Source: Dillenia suffruticosa
Taxonomy: Eukaryota; Streptophyta; Magnoliopsida; Dilleniales; Dilleniaceae
Length of the DNA: 64,000 nucleotides
Direction of reading: 5' to 3'
Assembly: GCA_033439265.1 (NCBI GenBank)
Contig: JAVTVX010000002.1
Location: 7,042,174-7,106,173 of the forward strand
The position numbers and the translations under genes are program-made. This document shows positions 45,191 to 56,050 of this stretch, in pieces (the first letter of the stretch is position 1; each line of letters opens with the position of its first letter). Below the pieces are notes generated by a model. The model worked only from the letters and a program-made list of their open reading frames with translations, had not been told where the DNA came from and searched no databases.

Positions 45191-46846
45191 CACAATTTTA
45201 GTGCTTAAGAGATTTCTTCTCTTTTTGGCCTTTGAATGGAGGTGAGTTTCTGTCAAGAATAAATATAACACATACATAACATTATCTATTTAAGAATAAA
45301 TTTCAATTATGAATTGAATTGAATTTTATAAATATATAACTTCATTCCACATTTGCTTCATTGTCCATGGCTGCCGTTCGCCTACAACTTTCTATTCATC
45401 TTCGTACTCATCACACCATAACTCCCGCTTTATCTTCTCCATTGCTTTTGCCTCTATTCGAGTTTCATTGCCCCTAATTGGTTCGACTTCTTTGTCTTGT
45501 TTGATCACCATTTTCAATCGAATTCGTCATTGTCGCTGCATCTTCTCTGCCTAAACAAAAAATTACAAAAAAAAACAATAAATAACTTGGAATTCCATAC
45601 CTTTTGTGCGTTTGACTTAATGTTAGTAATTTGCCATGTGCTCTGGTGCGAAAAAGACCAAATAAACGCCTTAGAAATCAATCCCAATTGTCATTTGTCT
45701 CTTTCCGTCACTACAAATGCTAATCATGAATAAACCATTATTCCTATCCAATGAAACAACTCACAAAATAATCCCACCATAAGATCATTTCATAAAACAC
45801 CCATTCAAAGCAATTGCAGGATTGCAACCTTCTATAAAACCCTTTCTTAATGCATCTAAACCGGTGAAACCCCTTTTGTATCTCACCGTCCCCTTGTTCA
45901 CAAAGGGGTTATCTGTATCAGATTGGACCTTCACAATCATGCCGGGATTGTAATCCAACAACAACCACCCTAAAAACAATCAACATCTTGTAGGGTTCCC
46001 ATAAGTTTTTAAACGTATCTCCTCCATTAGTGCATAACTCATTTTTAGCTGATCCATCTCTATTACCAACTTCTTTGGTATCCAAGTGAAATTCACATTC
46101 TTATTCTTAGCAGTCTTACACATGTATGTGTCTCGATTTGAATTTTTACTATAAATATCCCTCCATGATATATGGATAAATTTTCCACGGACTCTTTGGA
46201 TCTTTACACTTGGCTCCAATTGTATTCTTTTAATTTTTAGTCTTCATGAGATTAAACCCTTTTGAAATGTATAGTTTTTGATTTTGCCTAAAAAACCCTT
46301 GACCCATTTTGAACTTAATTTGACCCCTTGTTTGTATTTGAATTTCGCTTCACTCATTCTAAAAGTATAGGATCATCGGGATCGTTTCATTTCTCACCAC
46401 TTTCACAACTGCTCAAATACTTGTGAGTCTCCTTACCACTTTCATAATTCACCCATGTAGTATGACTTAGATCGCGATCGCGATCACGATCATCATCATT
46501 CCGCAATTGCTTATCACTAGATTTATCAAACACATATTCTTCATTCGTATTAGCATCATCCGCCTCATTTTCAGCCATTAATGGTGCAACACTCATCTTC
46601 CTCATGTTATACCTGCTATTGTTGTTATTGTTGTTGGGGATGTGTGTTTTTTTAATACAATTCTTATCTCTACCCCTGTCCTAACGCATACCACTAATAC
46701 GAGTCATAGGGGTCACATTAGTTGGCTCTACTACGATAGGATTCTAGTTTTCCACATTTTGACACGTTCCCTTCTGGGACTTCCTTGGTTTCGATTGTAA
46801 AGATCTTTTGCTAAAATGAAATGGGGACCTTGCCCATCCTTATTTA
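45185..46846 (-). mobile_element. Antisense MULE (Mutator-like) transposase fragment
   Basis: The insert splits a segment that is continuous at 43355-43670. On the minus strand it holds an acidic N-terminal stretch (46605-46387, with D-R-D-R-D-R-D), a piece with TWIPKKLVIEMDQLKMSYALMEEIR (46219-45980) and a piece ending GFIEGCNPAIALNGCFMK (45979-45785). The last is the MuDR-type motif in which G-C-x-P-x-I-x-L-D-G-C-F is usual; here the catalytic Asp of L-D-G is Asn. Everything after this first motif is missing. Terminal inverted repeats were not identified. Confidence 0.75.
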
Positions 46847-47567
46847 TCTCTACATATAAATCAATGAGGTCAATGTCTTCATAAAATTTTAACACTAAAT
46901 AGAATAGCAAAATTTATAATTTCATTTCCATAACTAACCTTAATACTAAATATTATTGAATATATATATTTATATATATCAATTCATTTATTTATGCGTA
47001 TCAGAACAACTAAATAACAAAAAAGATCCAAATCTGTATACTTTTAAACAAATGAAATATTTAAAAAATTATAAGTTATTGATTGAATGTGCATGAAAAA
47101 TTTTGCATTTTCTCTTTTTACACAGCATTTGATCGCTAAAAGGGAAAAATCAATTGGTGTGACTCCATTTCAAAGGGAATTGCTATCATATTTTCAAAAT
47201 TATACATTATTTTATTTGATTTTAAGACTAACAACAAGAAGTATTATCCAGTTAATTTTAAAATCTTTTTATTAAACATTAGATATATATTGCACTAATT
47301 TGAAGCCAGCGAAAACTGAACTGGGCAAATATAATTGAGTTACATTTTTACTTTTCGAGACCCAAATTCTTCATTTTCTCCCACCTAGCTTTTATTGAAT
47401 TAGAATTCAATCATAGGTTGTGAATTCTTCATTAGGAAATTAGGGTGGTATTCTCACACACAGTTCTATTTAATTGTTGGTTTTGTTTAATTTAACTTGT
47501 GAATTTTTTCTTCTAAGAAAAAAGAGTGAAATTTGTTCAGCCAATAGGAACGCGGCCTCGCAATTCT

Positions 47568-47611
<44 letters not shown>

Positions 47612-47720
47612 GTCAAAGAAATGAATCAAGAGCTATGTACAGAAATAGCATTATTTAAAAAAAAAATTAAACAATACGGATGAAAAAAAAAAATTTCAAA
47701 CTTAGTGCACAAGACTTAAA
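46847..47720. other. Intergenic DNA, partly duplicate of 43467-43670
   Basis: 46847-47050 continues the duplicated flank. The remainder shows no gene. A (GA)n microsatellite of about 39 bases lies at 47571-47609. Confidence 0.6.
47571..47609. repeat. (GA)n microsatellite
   Basis: About 19 uninterrupted GA units. Confidence 0.97.
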
Positions 47721-47776
47721 CATATTTTAAAAAACAATTAAATAGTATATGTCAAATATTCAAAACTCAACATATT

Positions 47777-47985
47777 CGCTCCCTTATAACCCGACTCCTT
47801 TCCCTTTCTTCTTTCTTTTCTCTCCTCCTCGATGCGACGAAACCCTAACCCCCTTAAGCCTCTACTTGTGTAATTCCTACTACATTTGTGCATTTCTGAC
47901 GAACACTGCAACCTCCGTTGACTTAATTGTGTACTCTGTAATCTTCTGCACAATCTGCAACATTAATTTGTGAAGGTACATTATT
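47777..47985 (+). other. Pyrimidine-rich leader-like segment of the MULE
   Basis: A less AT-rich stretch with CTTTCTTCTTTCTTTTCTC and GAAACCCTAACCCC, ending in a splice-donor-like GAAG|GTACATTATTC. It resembles a 5' UTR exon before the long tandem-repeat region, but no coding start can be tied to it. Confidence 0.35.
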
Positions 47986-48109
47986 CTCTTTGGTACTCTT
48001 TGATTCTTCAAAATTGAAATGTTTAATTTGATTGGGAATGATATACATTATTGAGCGATATATTTTATGTTCATTGAACTAGATTTATAGTGAAAATTAA
48101 TTAAAAATT

Positions 48110-49030
48110 TTAGGTTTTAGAGTATTTTGATCAATTTAGTAATTAGTAATTTTGTTGAATATTTAATTAATATAAATTAAAATATAAATTTAGCATTTTT
48201 GTTAAATGTTTGTTGAATTGTTGTAATTATAAATTTAGAGTTTAAATTGATTTTTGAATTGTTGGGTGATATATTTTTGTTGAATTATTATAATTATAAA
48301 TTTAGGGTTTAAAGTGGTTTTTGAATTATTGGGTGATATATTTTATTGAATTGTTAATTAATATAAATTTAGAATTTATCGTATAATTATAAATTTAGAA
48401 TTTAAAATGAATTTTGAATTGTCAGGTGATATACTTTATTGAATTGTTAATGAATATAAATTTTAGTATAAATTTAGAATTTATGATATAATTATAAATT
48501 TAGAATTTAAATTGAATTTTGAATTGTCAGGTGATATGCTTTATTGAATTGTTAATGAATATAAATTTTAGTATAAATTTAGAATTTATGATATAATTAT
48601 AAATTTAGGATTTAAATTGATTTTTCAATTCTTAAGTGATATATTTTATTGAGTTGTTATAATTATAAATTTAGAATTTAAATTGATATTTTAATTGTTG
48701 GGTGATTTATTTTGATGAATAGTTAATTAACATAAATTTTAATATAAATTTAGAATTTATGGTATAATTATAAATTTAGGGTTTAAATTGACTTTTTAAT
48801 TATTGGGTGATATATTTTGTTGGATTGTTATAATTATAAATTTAGAGTTTAAATTGATTATTTAATTGTTGGGTGATATATTTTATTGAAAAGTTAATTA
48901 ATATAAATTTTAGTATAAATTTAGAATTTTGGGTATAATTTTAAATTTAGGGTTTAAATTGATTCTTCAATTGTTTGTGATATATTTTTTTGAATTGTTA
49001 TAATTATAAATTTATGGTTTAAATTGCAAA
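48110..49030 (+). repeat. Tandem array of AT-rich units in MULE 5' region
   Basis: About nine recurrences of a module: TTATAATTATAAATTTAG.GTTTAAATTGATTTTTGAATTGTTGGGTGATATATTTT. Some units carry an extra TTAATTAATATAAATTTTAGTATAAATTTAGAATTTATGG insert. The anchor GTGATAT recurs at alternating spacings of about 65 and 105 bases, so two unit types are interleaved. Confidence 0.9.
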
Positions 49031-49107
49031 AATTGATTTATTTGCATAATTTTATGAAAATTTCGATTATATGTTAACAAATTGATTTTTGATATTGAAA
49101 AGAAATT

Positions 49108-51621
49108 ATGGATATGGTGAGATTATTATATTATAATAATGGTGAAATCGTTACGGGTGAAGATAAAGTTGGTTATAACCGTAAATTTTCGAAGTTGATT
49201 AGGATGAAAAGGAATGCGTGTTATAATGAGTTAGCGTCTGTGATATGTAAGAGTTTTTGGGTAAATTCCATAACACGTGTGGAAATTTTTCGTCATTATC
49301 TCGTGTCATACATGCGACGTCGGAATGTACTAAACAAATTTGTACCGATTAGTGATAATGATGATGTTTTGAACTTAATAGAGTTTGGGGTGAGTATGAG
49401 AGTGGATACCACTCATGAGTTGTACATGAAATTATACAATCGTAAAACGTCCATGTAATAAAATTGTGATTATACGGATGATTATCTACCTATCGAATCT
49501 CGAATGAATTTTGTTTTTGCAGATGTAGATAACAATATTGGTAAGGAAGAAGAGATAGAAGAAGAGAATGATGATGATGAAGAAAATAATGGAGACGTTG
49601 GTGGTGGTAGTGGTCGTAGTGTTGCCAATGAGTTAATGATCGGGTTCTCCTCAACTTTGCACCCATTGGTAGTGGTTGGAGATATATCTATGGCCGAATA
49701 GACGACTCAATTTCTTTCATGACCACCATACCCAAAAGTGATGGTTATGTGATTTTTGAGCAAAATTATAAATTTACAAATGATAGTTGGAGTTTCAGCG
49801 ATAAATTAAAAAAAAAAGAGTAAATTGAGTCAAAAGAGCAGCTTATTCATACTGTCAAAATGCACAATGTAGAGTATTACTATCAATTTCATGTCGGAAG
49901 ATCAACCCTTATACTTTAGACATCGATCAAAGGGATGAAAGTTATAAGTGGAGATTGCAAACTCGTAAAATAAGATTAGTTGGTGCATTTGTGATTACTG
50001 TTATTGAGGGATCGCATACATGTGTAAATGTTGGATTGATGCAAGATCATAGAAATTTAGATTTAAATTTGATGGCCCAACATTTTCTAACTATATTAAG
50101 GAAAATCCCAATGTCAGAATTTCTTTTCTTTGAATTATTATGATCTAGAGAACCACATATACAGTTTCTCATAGAAGAGTTTGGGCAGCGAAGAAAAAGA
50201 CTATAGAGATGATATACAGGGATTGAGATAATTTTTACAAATAACTGTTTTGGCTCTTGGATGCAATAGTATAAAGGAATCCGGAAACACAAGTTAGTTG
50301 GAAGTTTGGTCCGCCGCAAACAAATGGTGAAATGGTTTTTGAAGATGTGGTCCTAGTATCATGGCTTTTAGGAGTTCTAGGCCTTTGATAAGTGCAAATG
50401 AAACTCACATCTACAGGAAGTATAAACACAATTTGTTGATTGCATATAGTATCGACGGCGTAAATCACATTGTTCTATTGACATTCAATTTGATTAATGG
50501 AGAGTCATTTGTTTTATGGTCGTAGTTTTTTGATATGTTTGCAAGAGTATGTTGTTAGAGATAGGGAGGGTTCCATTTACTTCATCTCAGATTGACATGA
50601 AGTGATAAGGGCAACAGTTGCTCATCCAGAGTTTGGATGGTCATCTTCTAATACTGTGTGTCAATTTTGTATGCGTCATGTTGTTAGTAATTTCAACACA
50701 CATCACAAAAATCAAGGTTGTAAGAGAGTTTCTATCATTGTTACATTATAGCTACAATGTAAAAAATTTGACTTATATATGGTGATGATGGAGATAAAAA
50801 AAGATACTCTCGATTTTTGTTACAAATATTGTCCCTAAACAATTGATTTTTTCTCACTATGGTGTCTTTCGTTTTGGATATATGATGACAAATATAGGTG
50901 AAAGTTATAATGTCGTGTTAAAAGGTGTAAGAAATCTAACTATTTCTGTTTCGATATTTAATATTTTTTATAATTTGGTAAACTATTTTGAGATTTGACT
51001 AGGTGAGGCAAAATCAGGAATGACAAGAGGAGAGTAGTACACAAAGTATGCCTCTGTCATCTTATGAAGATAGATTAACATGGCTAAACTCCATACGATT
51101 ATCTCTTTTAGCATGCAGCATGAGATTTTTGAGATAGAAACAAATCATAGACAAACATGGCATGGCTACAAGAGAGATAATAAACAGATTGTGGATGTGC
51201 AAACGAATATTGTACATGCGGAAAATGGCAGACGTATAAAATTCCTTATTCGTATGCAATTGTTGCATTAACACGGACGATAATTGATGTGTATATGATT
51301 GTCAAAAAATGGTATATATGGGAATACTAACTTAGAGTGTATGTGCACCATTTTTTACCGGTGGGAGACCATTTGGGATGATTCGTGAGTTTGTATCCAA
51401 CTATCATTCCTGATATGTCACTTAGACATAAAAAAGAAAATGCATATCATCTCATATGATAATAAGATGGATATTCAAGAATCATCCTCATGGATATCAT
51501 GTAGGAGTTGTAATGCAGAGGGTCACAATAGGAGGAGATGCACTAGGTAAATAAGGTGTGAACTTTGTGGTAAACATGAGTACAATCAAAGACATTGTCC
51601 AACCCAAACGAATGATACTTG
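49108..51621 (+). pseudogene. MULE MuDR-type transposase remnant
   Basis: 49108-49458 is a 116-residue ORF resembling the variable N-terminal domain of MULE transposases; an acidic linker follows (49504-49701). Downstream the DDE region is readable across frames: ANETHIYRKYKHNLLIAYSI near 50394-50450, NGESFVLWS near 50498, ISD-stop-HEVIRA near 50588, and FCMRHVVSNF near 50670. The first catalytic Asp (usual D-G-T-H) is Asn (AAT at 50397-50399). A C-terminal zinc knuckle-like CELCGKHEYNQRHC lies at about 51559-51600. Multiple stops and shifts; dead. Confidence 0.8.
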
Positions 51622-51934
51622 ATTGTATTTGTATTTTAAATATAATTTTTGTATTTCATAGTGTATCGGATATCGTGTACTTGTGAAAGATTTAATTTAT
51701 TTATATTTTTTTAATACATATTCAATTTATTAAGTATTGATATATTTCTTAATGTACTGTGAACACATTTAATTTACCAAATGTTAATATATTTTTTAAA
51801 TGCACATTAACTGTTATTATATTTTAATGATATATATAAACCATTATTTTTTAATATACTTGCCATATATTGTTTTGTAGATTCTTAAATGTTATTATAT
51901 TGTTGTCTTAATATTTTTTTCTTTCATTTTGTGA

Positions 51935-53292
51935 CAGATAGATCCTAAATCTACTAATCAGAGTCTTATACGCTTGCAGTGAGGTCACCGTTTTTCGAGA
52001 GTTTTGGATGGAGATGACACCATCGTATGGTTCGCTTGCCATCAACATGAGGCAGTTCTACATCGTTAGGAGTATGGTCATATCGACAAGCGAATGCTTC
52101 CCCTCCTAAAGCAATCGGGATTTTTAGGTATATCTCGACTGTGATTTATTTAGTTGGATTGACATTTGATTACAGTCTTAGTAGAGCAATGAAGACAAGA
52201 AACATATATATTTTATATGTCTCACGGTGAGTTTACTATCACCCTACAGGATATAGAGGTACTTTTAGATTTACCTATGGATGAGATTCTCATAGTAGCC
52301 AAGACGATGGCTGTCTCGTGGGATGATATGTGTGAGAGGTTGTTAAGTGTTAGAACTTCACATTTTGCGTTTATGAGTTATACTTTGAGTATACCGTGAT
52401 TATCTGAGTTTTTGTTGAATTGCTCGATGGTGTAGATGAGATACATATTGTATGAAAGACACAGGCTTATATTTTGTTGTTGATAGGAGTGTGTTGTTTT
52501 GTAATAAAACAATCTATTTTGTACACTTACAGTATTTATTATTGTTATAAGATTTAGGTTCTTTTAATAAACGTAATTGGCGTTTTGCGTGTTTAGCATA
52601 TTGTACAGACAGTTTTATATTGTCACGCACGTAAATTCACGTGAGATCGGTGGGACACTAGCTCTTTTACAATTTTAGGCATGGGAGAGCTTCCCTTACA
52701 TTGCTCCCATTAGGCGATCATTGCACATAGGGGAGGATGGTCCACTGGTTTTGTGGTGGACGGTAGAGTTTGATGTCACTACCCTCTCTACACACGTGGT
52801 GTCAATGTATAGGAAGACACTTGATAGGCAAATGATGGATCAGGTCGTGTGGGTGCTGTATATTGAGAAAGTACTGTTATCGCTCCTTGACAATTATCAC
52901 GAGGGAAAGGATATTTGGTATGCGCGCACCACACTTATTTGTTTTAGTATAGTAGAGTGATACTTTTCGAGTAGAGTGATCTAAAAGTATGGAAGTTTCA
53001 GTATATTTCAATTCATTGTAATACTGAAAATCGACTCCACGATATTAGCATGAGAGGCCTACAAGAGATTGATTGGTCGATGGGGTATGTACGTTACGTA
53101 GATATTTGAATTCAATGACTCGGCCATCTAACTTTACTTGACACGTCATATGGACTCGTCGTCGATCTTATCTACTCTGTTTGGTATCGCACTATCTTCC
53201 ACCGATTTATTGGTTAACGAGGAGTTTGTTTGAACTGTACAACTTCCTATTTTCATTTATATGAATGATTTATCTTTATTAGTTTAATTAAC

Positions 53293-53324
<32 letters not shown>

Positions 53325-53570
53325 TATTGTATTGGGATACTTTGCATCGAATTCGAGACACTCAAGGTGTTGACATGTATGGATTTGCGAATTTAGTCAT
53401 TTCGGTTTTGGCATATAACATGGCGTATCTTCTAGACCAGCTAGAGGTGGTGAGGAGGGAGGTGATGAGAACCGAGCACATGGATGACGACGAGGGAGAG
53501 CATATCTTAGGAGATCACTATGTCGTCAGATCATGCGTCATCGCCACCATTTCAGCATTTACATGACGTT
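51935..53570 (+). pseudogene. Plant mobile domain (PMD / MAIN-like) remnant
   Basis: Text typical of the aminotransferase-like plant mobile domain: HGEFTITLQDIEVLLDLPMD (ORF 52217-52399), preceded around 51990-52180 by the VLDGDDTIVWF / MLPLLKQSGFLGI start. Then a W-E-S-F-P-Y-I-A-P segment near 52683, YRKTLDRQMMDQVVWVLYIE (ORF 52721-52960), and a tail at 53327-53566 (DTLHRIRDTQG, YNMAYLLDQLEVV). The open frame is broken at least four times and intron-like AT stretches separate the blocks. PMD proteins (MAIN, MAIL1) act in silencing and meristem maintenance; this copy is transposon-associated and non-functional. Confidence 0.75.
53291..53325. repeat. (AT)n microsatellite
   Basis: ATATATATAAATATATATATATATATATATT directly before the PMD tail ORF. 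Confidence 0.9.
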
Positions 53571-54245
53571 CGTAGGACTTTCGTGTGGATACGGTAAGTT
53601 TTCATCTTTCTACACATCTGTATTTGATAATTTCTCTTAGATTTTGACTCCGGGGACTCCACAAAGGGGAATTTGTCTCGATATTTATACAGATGAGGCA
53701 CCGATATAGGTTGAGAGAGATGATACACCACCCATGTATCACGTGTTCACTTCAGCTTCTTTTGAGCCCTGCTACGAGGATATAGGATTCTTTCAGATCA
53801 CACAGATGGATGATCTGAATTTAATATCTCGTGATAATTGTATAGATATTAGAATTGATTTAGGTGTTAGACAGTATATTAGGAAAAAAAAAAACGACAT
53901 TAAAATTTAAGTATTCTGTATTTTGTATTTTTTGTTATACTAATGAAATTTATATTCTATTATATATTGGTTTTGCTATATTTGATTTGGTATAATTGTT
54001 TTGCTGAATTTGCTATATTGTTGAGAAATTTAGGTGTAAGAATTGATACGGTTTGGAGAATGCAAATGGTGATTTGAATTTTTATAAGTATTAAATGGAT
54101 ATGAGATTTGTAAATTGTATAAGTGTGAGGATGACAAATATGATAAATTTTAAAGACTCGATATATATTGTTGATCATCTTTTTAAATATGTTAAGTTTT
54201 TTGAGTTTTTAAAATTCTAACATGTATATACTAAATTTAAAATTT

Positions 54246-54465
54246 TTTAAAAAATAACGTTATATACGTACATGAGCCATGAGCCAACCCCAAAAATTGA
54301 AGGAAGAGTGAGGGAGAAATAGGGTTGGACAGGAGGAAGAGCAGAGGGGAGAGAGTGGAGCCACGAGCCCCAAATACCTTTTTGGCGCTCAACACTTGGG
54401 ACTTACAATTCTTCGATTAATTAAATAAAAAAAACAAACCAGAAAAAAATCACACACACACACAC
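54246..54465 (+). promoter_or_regulatory. Upstream and leader region of the FGT1-like gene
   Basis: Short region between the MULE and the ATG. It includes purine-rich runs (GAGGAAGAGCAGAGGGGAGAGAG) and a (CA)n run at 54451-54465 abutting the start codon. No clear TATA box. The putative MULE end lies within 230 bases of the ATG, so the transposon has inserted into or replaced the promoter. Confidence 0.4.
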
Positions 54466-54930
54466 ATGGGACAGCCATCGGTGCCTCCGCAGCAGCTGAC
54501 CTCTTCTCCCTCACCACTACCACCACCACCACCACCACCATCTACGGCTCCTCCAAAACCCTCGCCGCTGCCGCCGCCACCACCGCCATCGGGAGGAGGG
54601 AGCGGATGTCAGGTGCGGTGCGCGGGATGCCGAATGATCCTGACGGTGGGAGCAGGGTTGACGGAATTTGTGTGCCCTAGTTGCCAGTTGCCGCAGATGC
54701 TACCGCCGGAGCTGATCCGAGCGCAGAATTTTCCTCCGGTGCCGGCCCACGGCATTGATCCCACCAAGATCCAGCTTCCTTGTGCTCACTGCAAGGCCAT
54801 TCTCAATGTTCCTCACGGTCTCACTCGTTTTGCTTGCCCTCAGTGCCGTACTGAGCTCGCCGTCGATGTCTCCAAGATGAAGCAGTTCTTTCCTCGGCCT
54901 CTAGCTCCACCCGCTGAAGAAGTCAATGAG
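54466..54930 (+). CDS. FGT1: FORGETTER1 / strawberry-notch-type protein, exon 1 (N-terminal 155 aa)
   Basis: First coding exon, ending GTCAATGAG|GTTTGC at 54930 in phase 0. A Pro/Ser-rich N terminus (residues 1-47) is followed by two LSD1-type zinc ribbons: C52-x2-C55...C70-x2-C73 (CAGCRMILTVGAGLTEFVCPSC) and C106-x2-C109...C124-x2-C127 (CAHCKAILNVPHGLTRFACPQC). Between them is VPAHGIDPTKIQLPC, and after them ELAVDVSKMK and PAEEVNE. This domain order and wording match the N terminus of plant strawberry-notch homologues. Arabidopsis FGT1 is a helicase-like co-activator that keeps chromatin open at heat-stress memory genes. The helicase domain is not in the window. The ATG is the first in frame. 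Confidence 0.88.
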
Positions 54931-56050
54931 GTTTGCTTCTCTCGACTTTCTTTAATGATAGTTGCTTTGTTGGAATTTATGAATGCCTAACTCTTGATTA
55001 AAAGCTGCTTAGCTTGTGATGGGCTGTCAAATATGTACAGCATTTTCTCTGAATATATTGTGTTATCAATTAGAGCAGTTGACTTTGTAAGGTCTCAGGA
55101 TTTGTGAGTTTTTCTCAAGAATGACCAACACTTATTCATATCTTTAGTGGGACAAAACTAAATTTATGTTTCGGTTGAGGTACCTATTTCCCTAATATCT
55201 TGTGTCTCTAAACCCTTCATACTCTATTATGCTTATTCTCTTTCTCTCTGGTGTTAATTTCCTCACACTTCCTCTTCAGGTTAGGTGCATTTGATGCATA
55301 GCATTGAAAGTAATTAATTCTCAGTTATTATTGGAACTTTTGTTTCTTATCATTTGTTTATTACCCCTCTTGTTTTCTTGTCCAACACTGGTTTGTTTTA
55401 AGCTCCATTTCTTCAAAAAAGATATTTATTGACTCTCGCGAGATGTAGCTATGTGAGCTTGTCGTGTAGTGTTAATTATATTCTGTTTTGTGTTGACACA
55501 TTATTAGTGTCAAATATTTTATAACTTTGCCATATAACCATGTTCATGTCATGTCATCTTGTATCTGTGTTCCGTCTCCATGTTTGAGCTTGATAGTTAT
55601 AATTAGTTGGCAAAACCCTAGATTGAAAATTGTAACTAGTGTGAAATTGATGGTAGGGTTCTCCTTGACCATGTGTTGTAGATGAATATATTGTTGAAGG
55701 ACCTCTAGCCTCTTTTGTGTCCAACCGGACCTAAGCAGCATTAAATTAGGCTCCTAGACAGCTTTTAAATGGGAGTCTCCTTCAAAATCAATATCATTGT
55801 GTTAAACCTTTAGTTTCTCTTCTAAAGTGTTGTTACAGTGTTCTGGTTGACAAGATGATGAGGAACAAAGTTTACCAACTTGTCTGATTATATTGACGTT
55901 ATCAGATTCTCATTAATTTCAGTTGCTTGTCCATGGCCAGCTTCAGTTGAAATTGGAAAAAGAAATGTTTCTTTTTTGGTAGTGTCAGGAAGTAAGAAAT
56001 TCATAAATATATTTTTTTTATGGCAAAAGAAATTGTATAAAAGAAGAGAA
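54931..56050 (+). other. FGT1-like intron 1, proximal part
   Basis: Begins GTTTGC. Unique-looking AT-rich intron sequence with no ORF similarity. No exon homologous to FGT1 residues after EEVNE is visible here or anywhere to 64000. Confidence 0.6.

Larger units (their letters stand above)
47720..54245 (+). mobile_element. Decayed MULE with transposase and plant-mobile-domain remnants (borders tentative)
   Basis: The + strand body holds MuDR-type transposase text (49108-51621) followed by PMD text (51935-53570). Sequence at about 47720-47777 is an imperfect reverse complement of about 54180-54245: the TTTAAAAAAC...TTAAAT.GTATAT...AAAACTC pattern is readable on both sides. This could be degenerate long terminal inverted repeats, but it is AT-rich and the alignment is by eye. 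Transposon-linked PMD/MAIN-type genes are known in plants. Confidence 0.55.
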
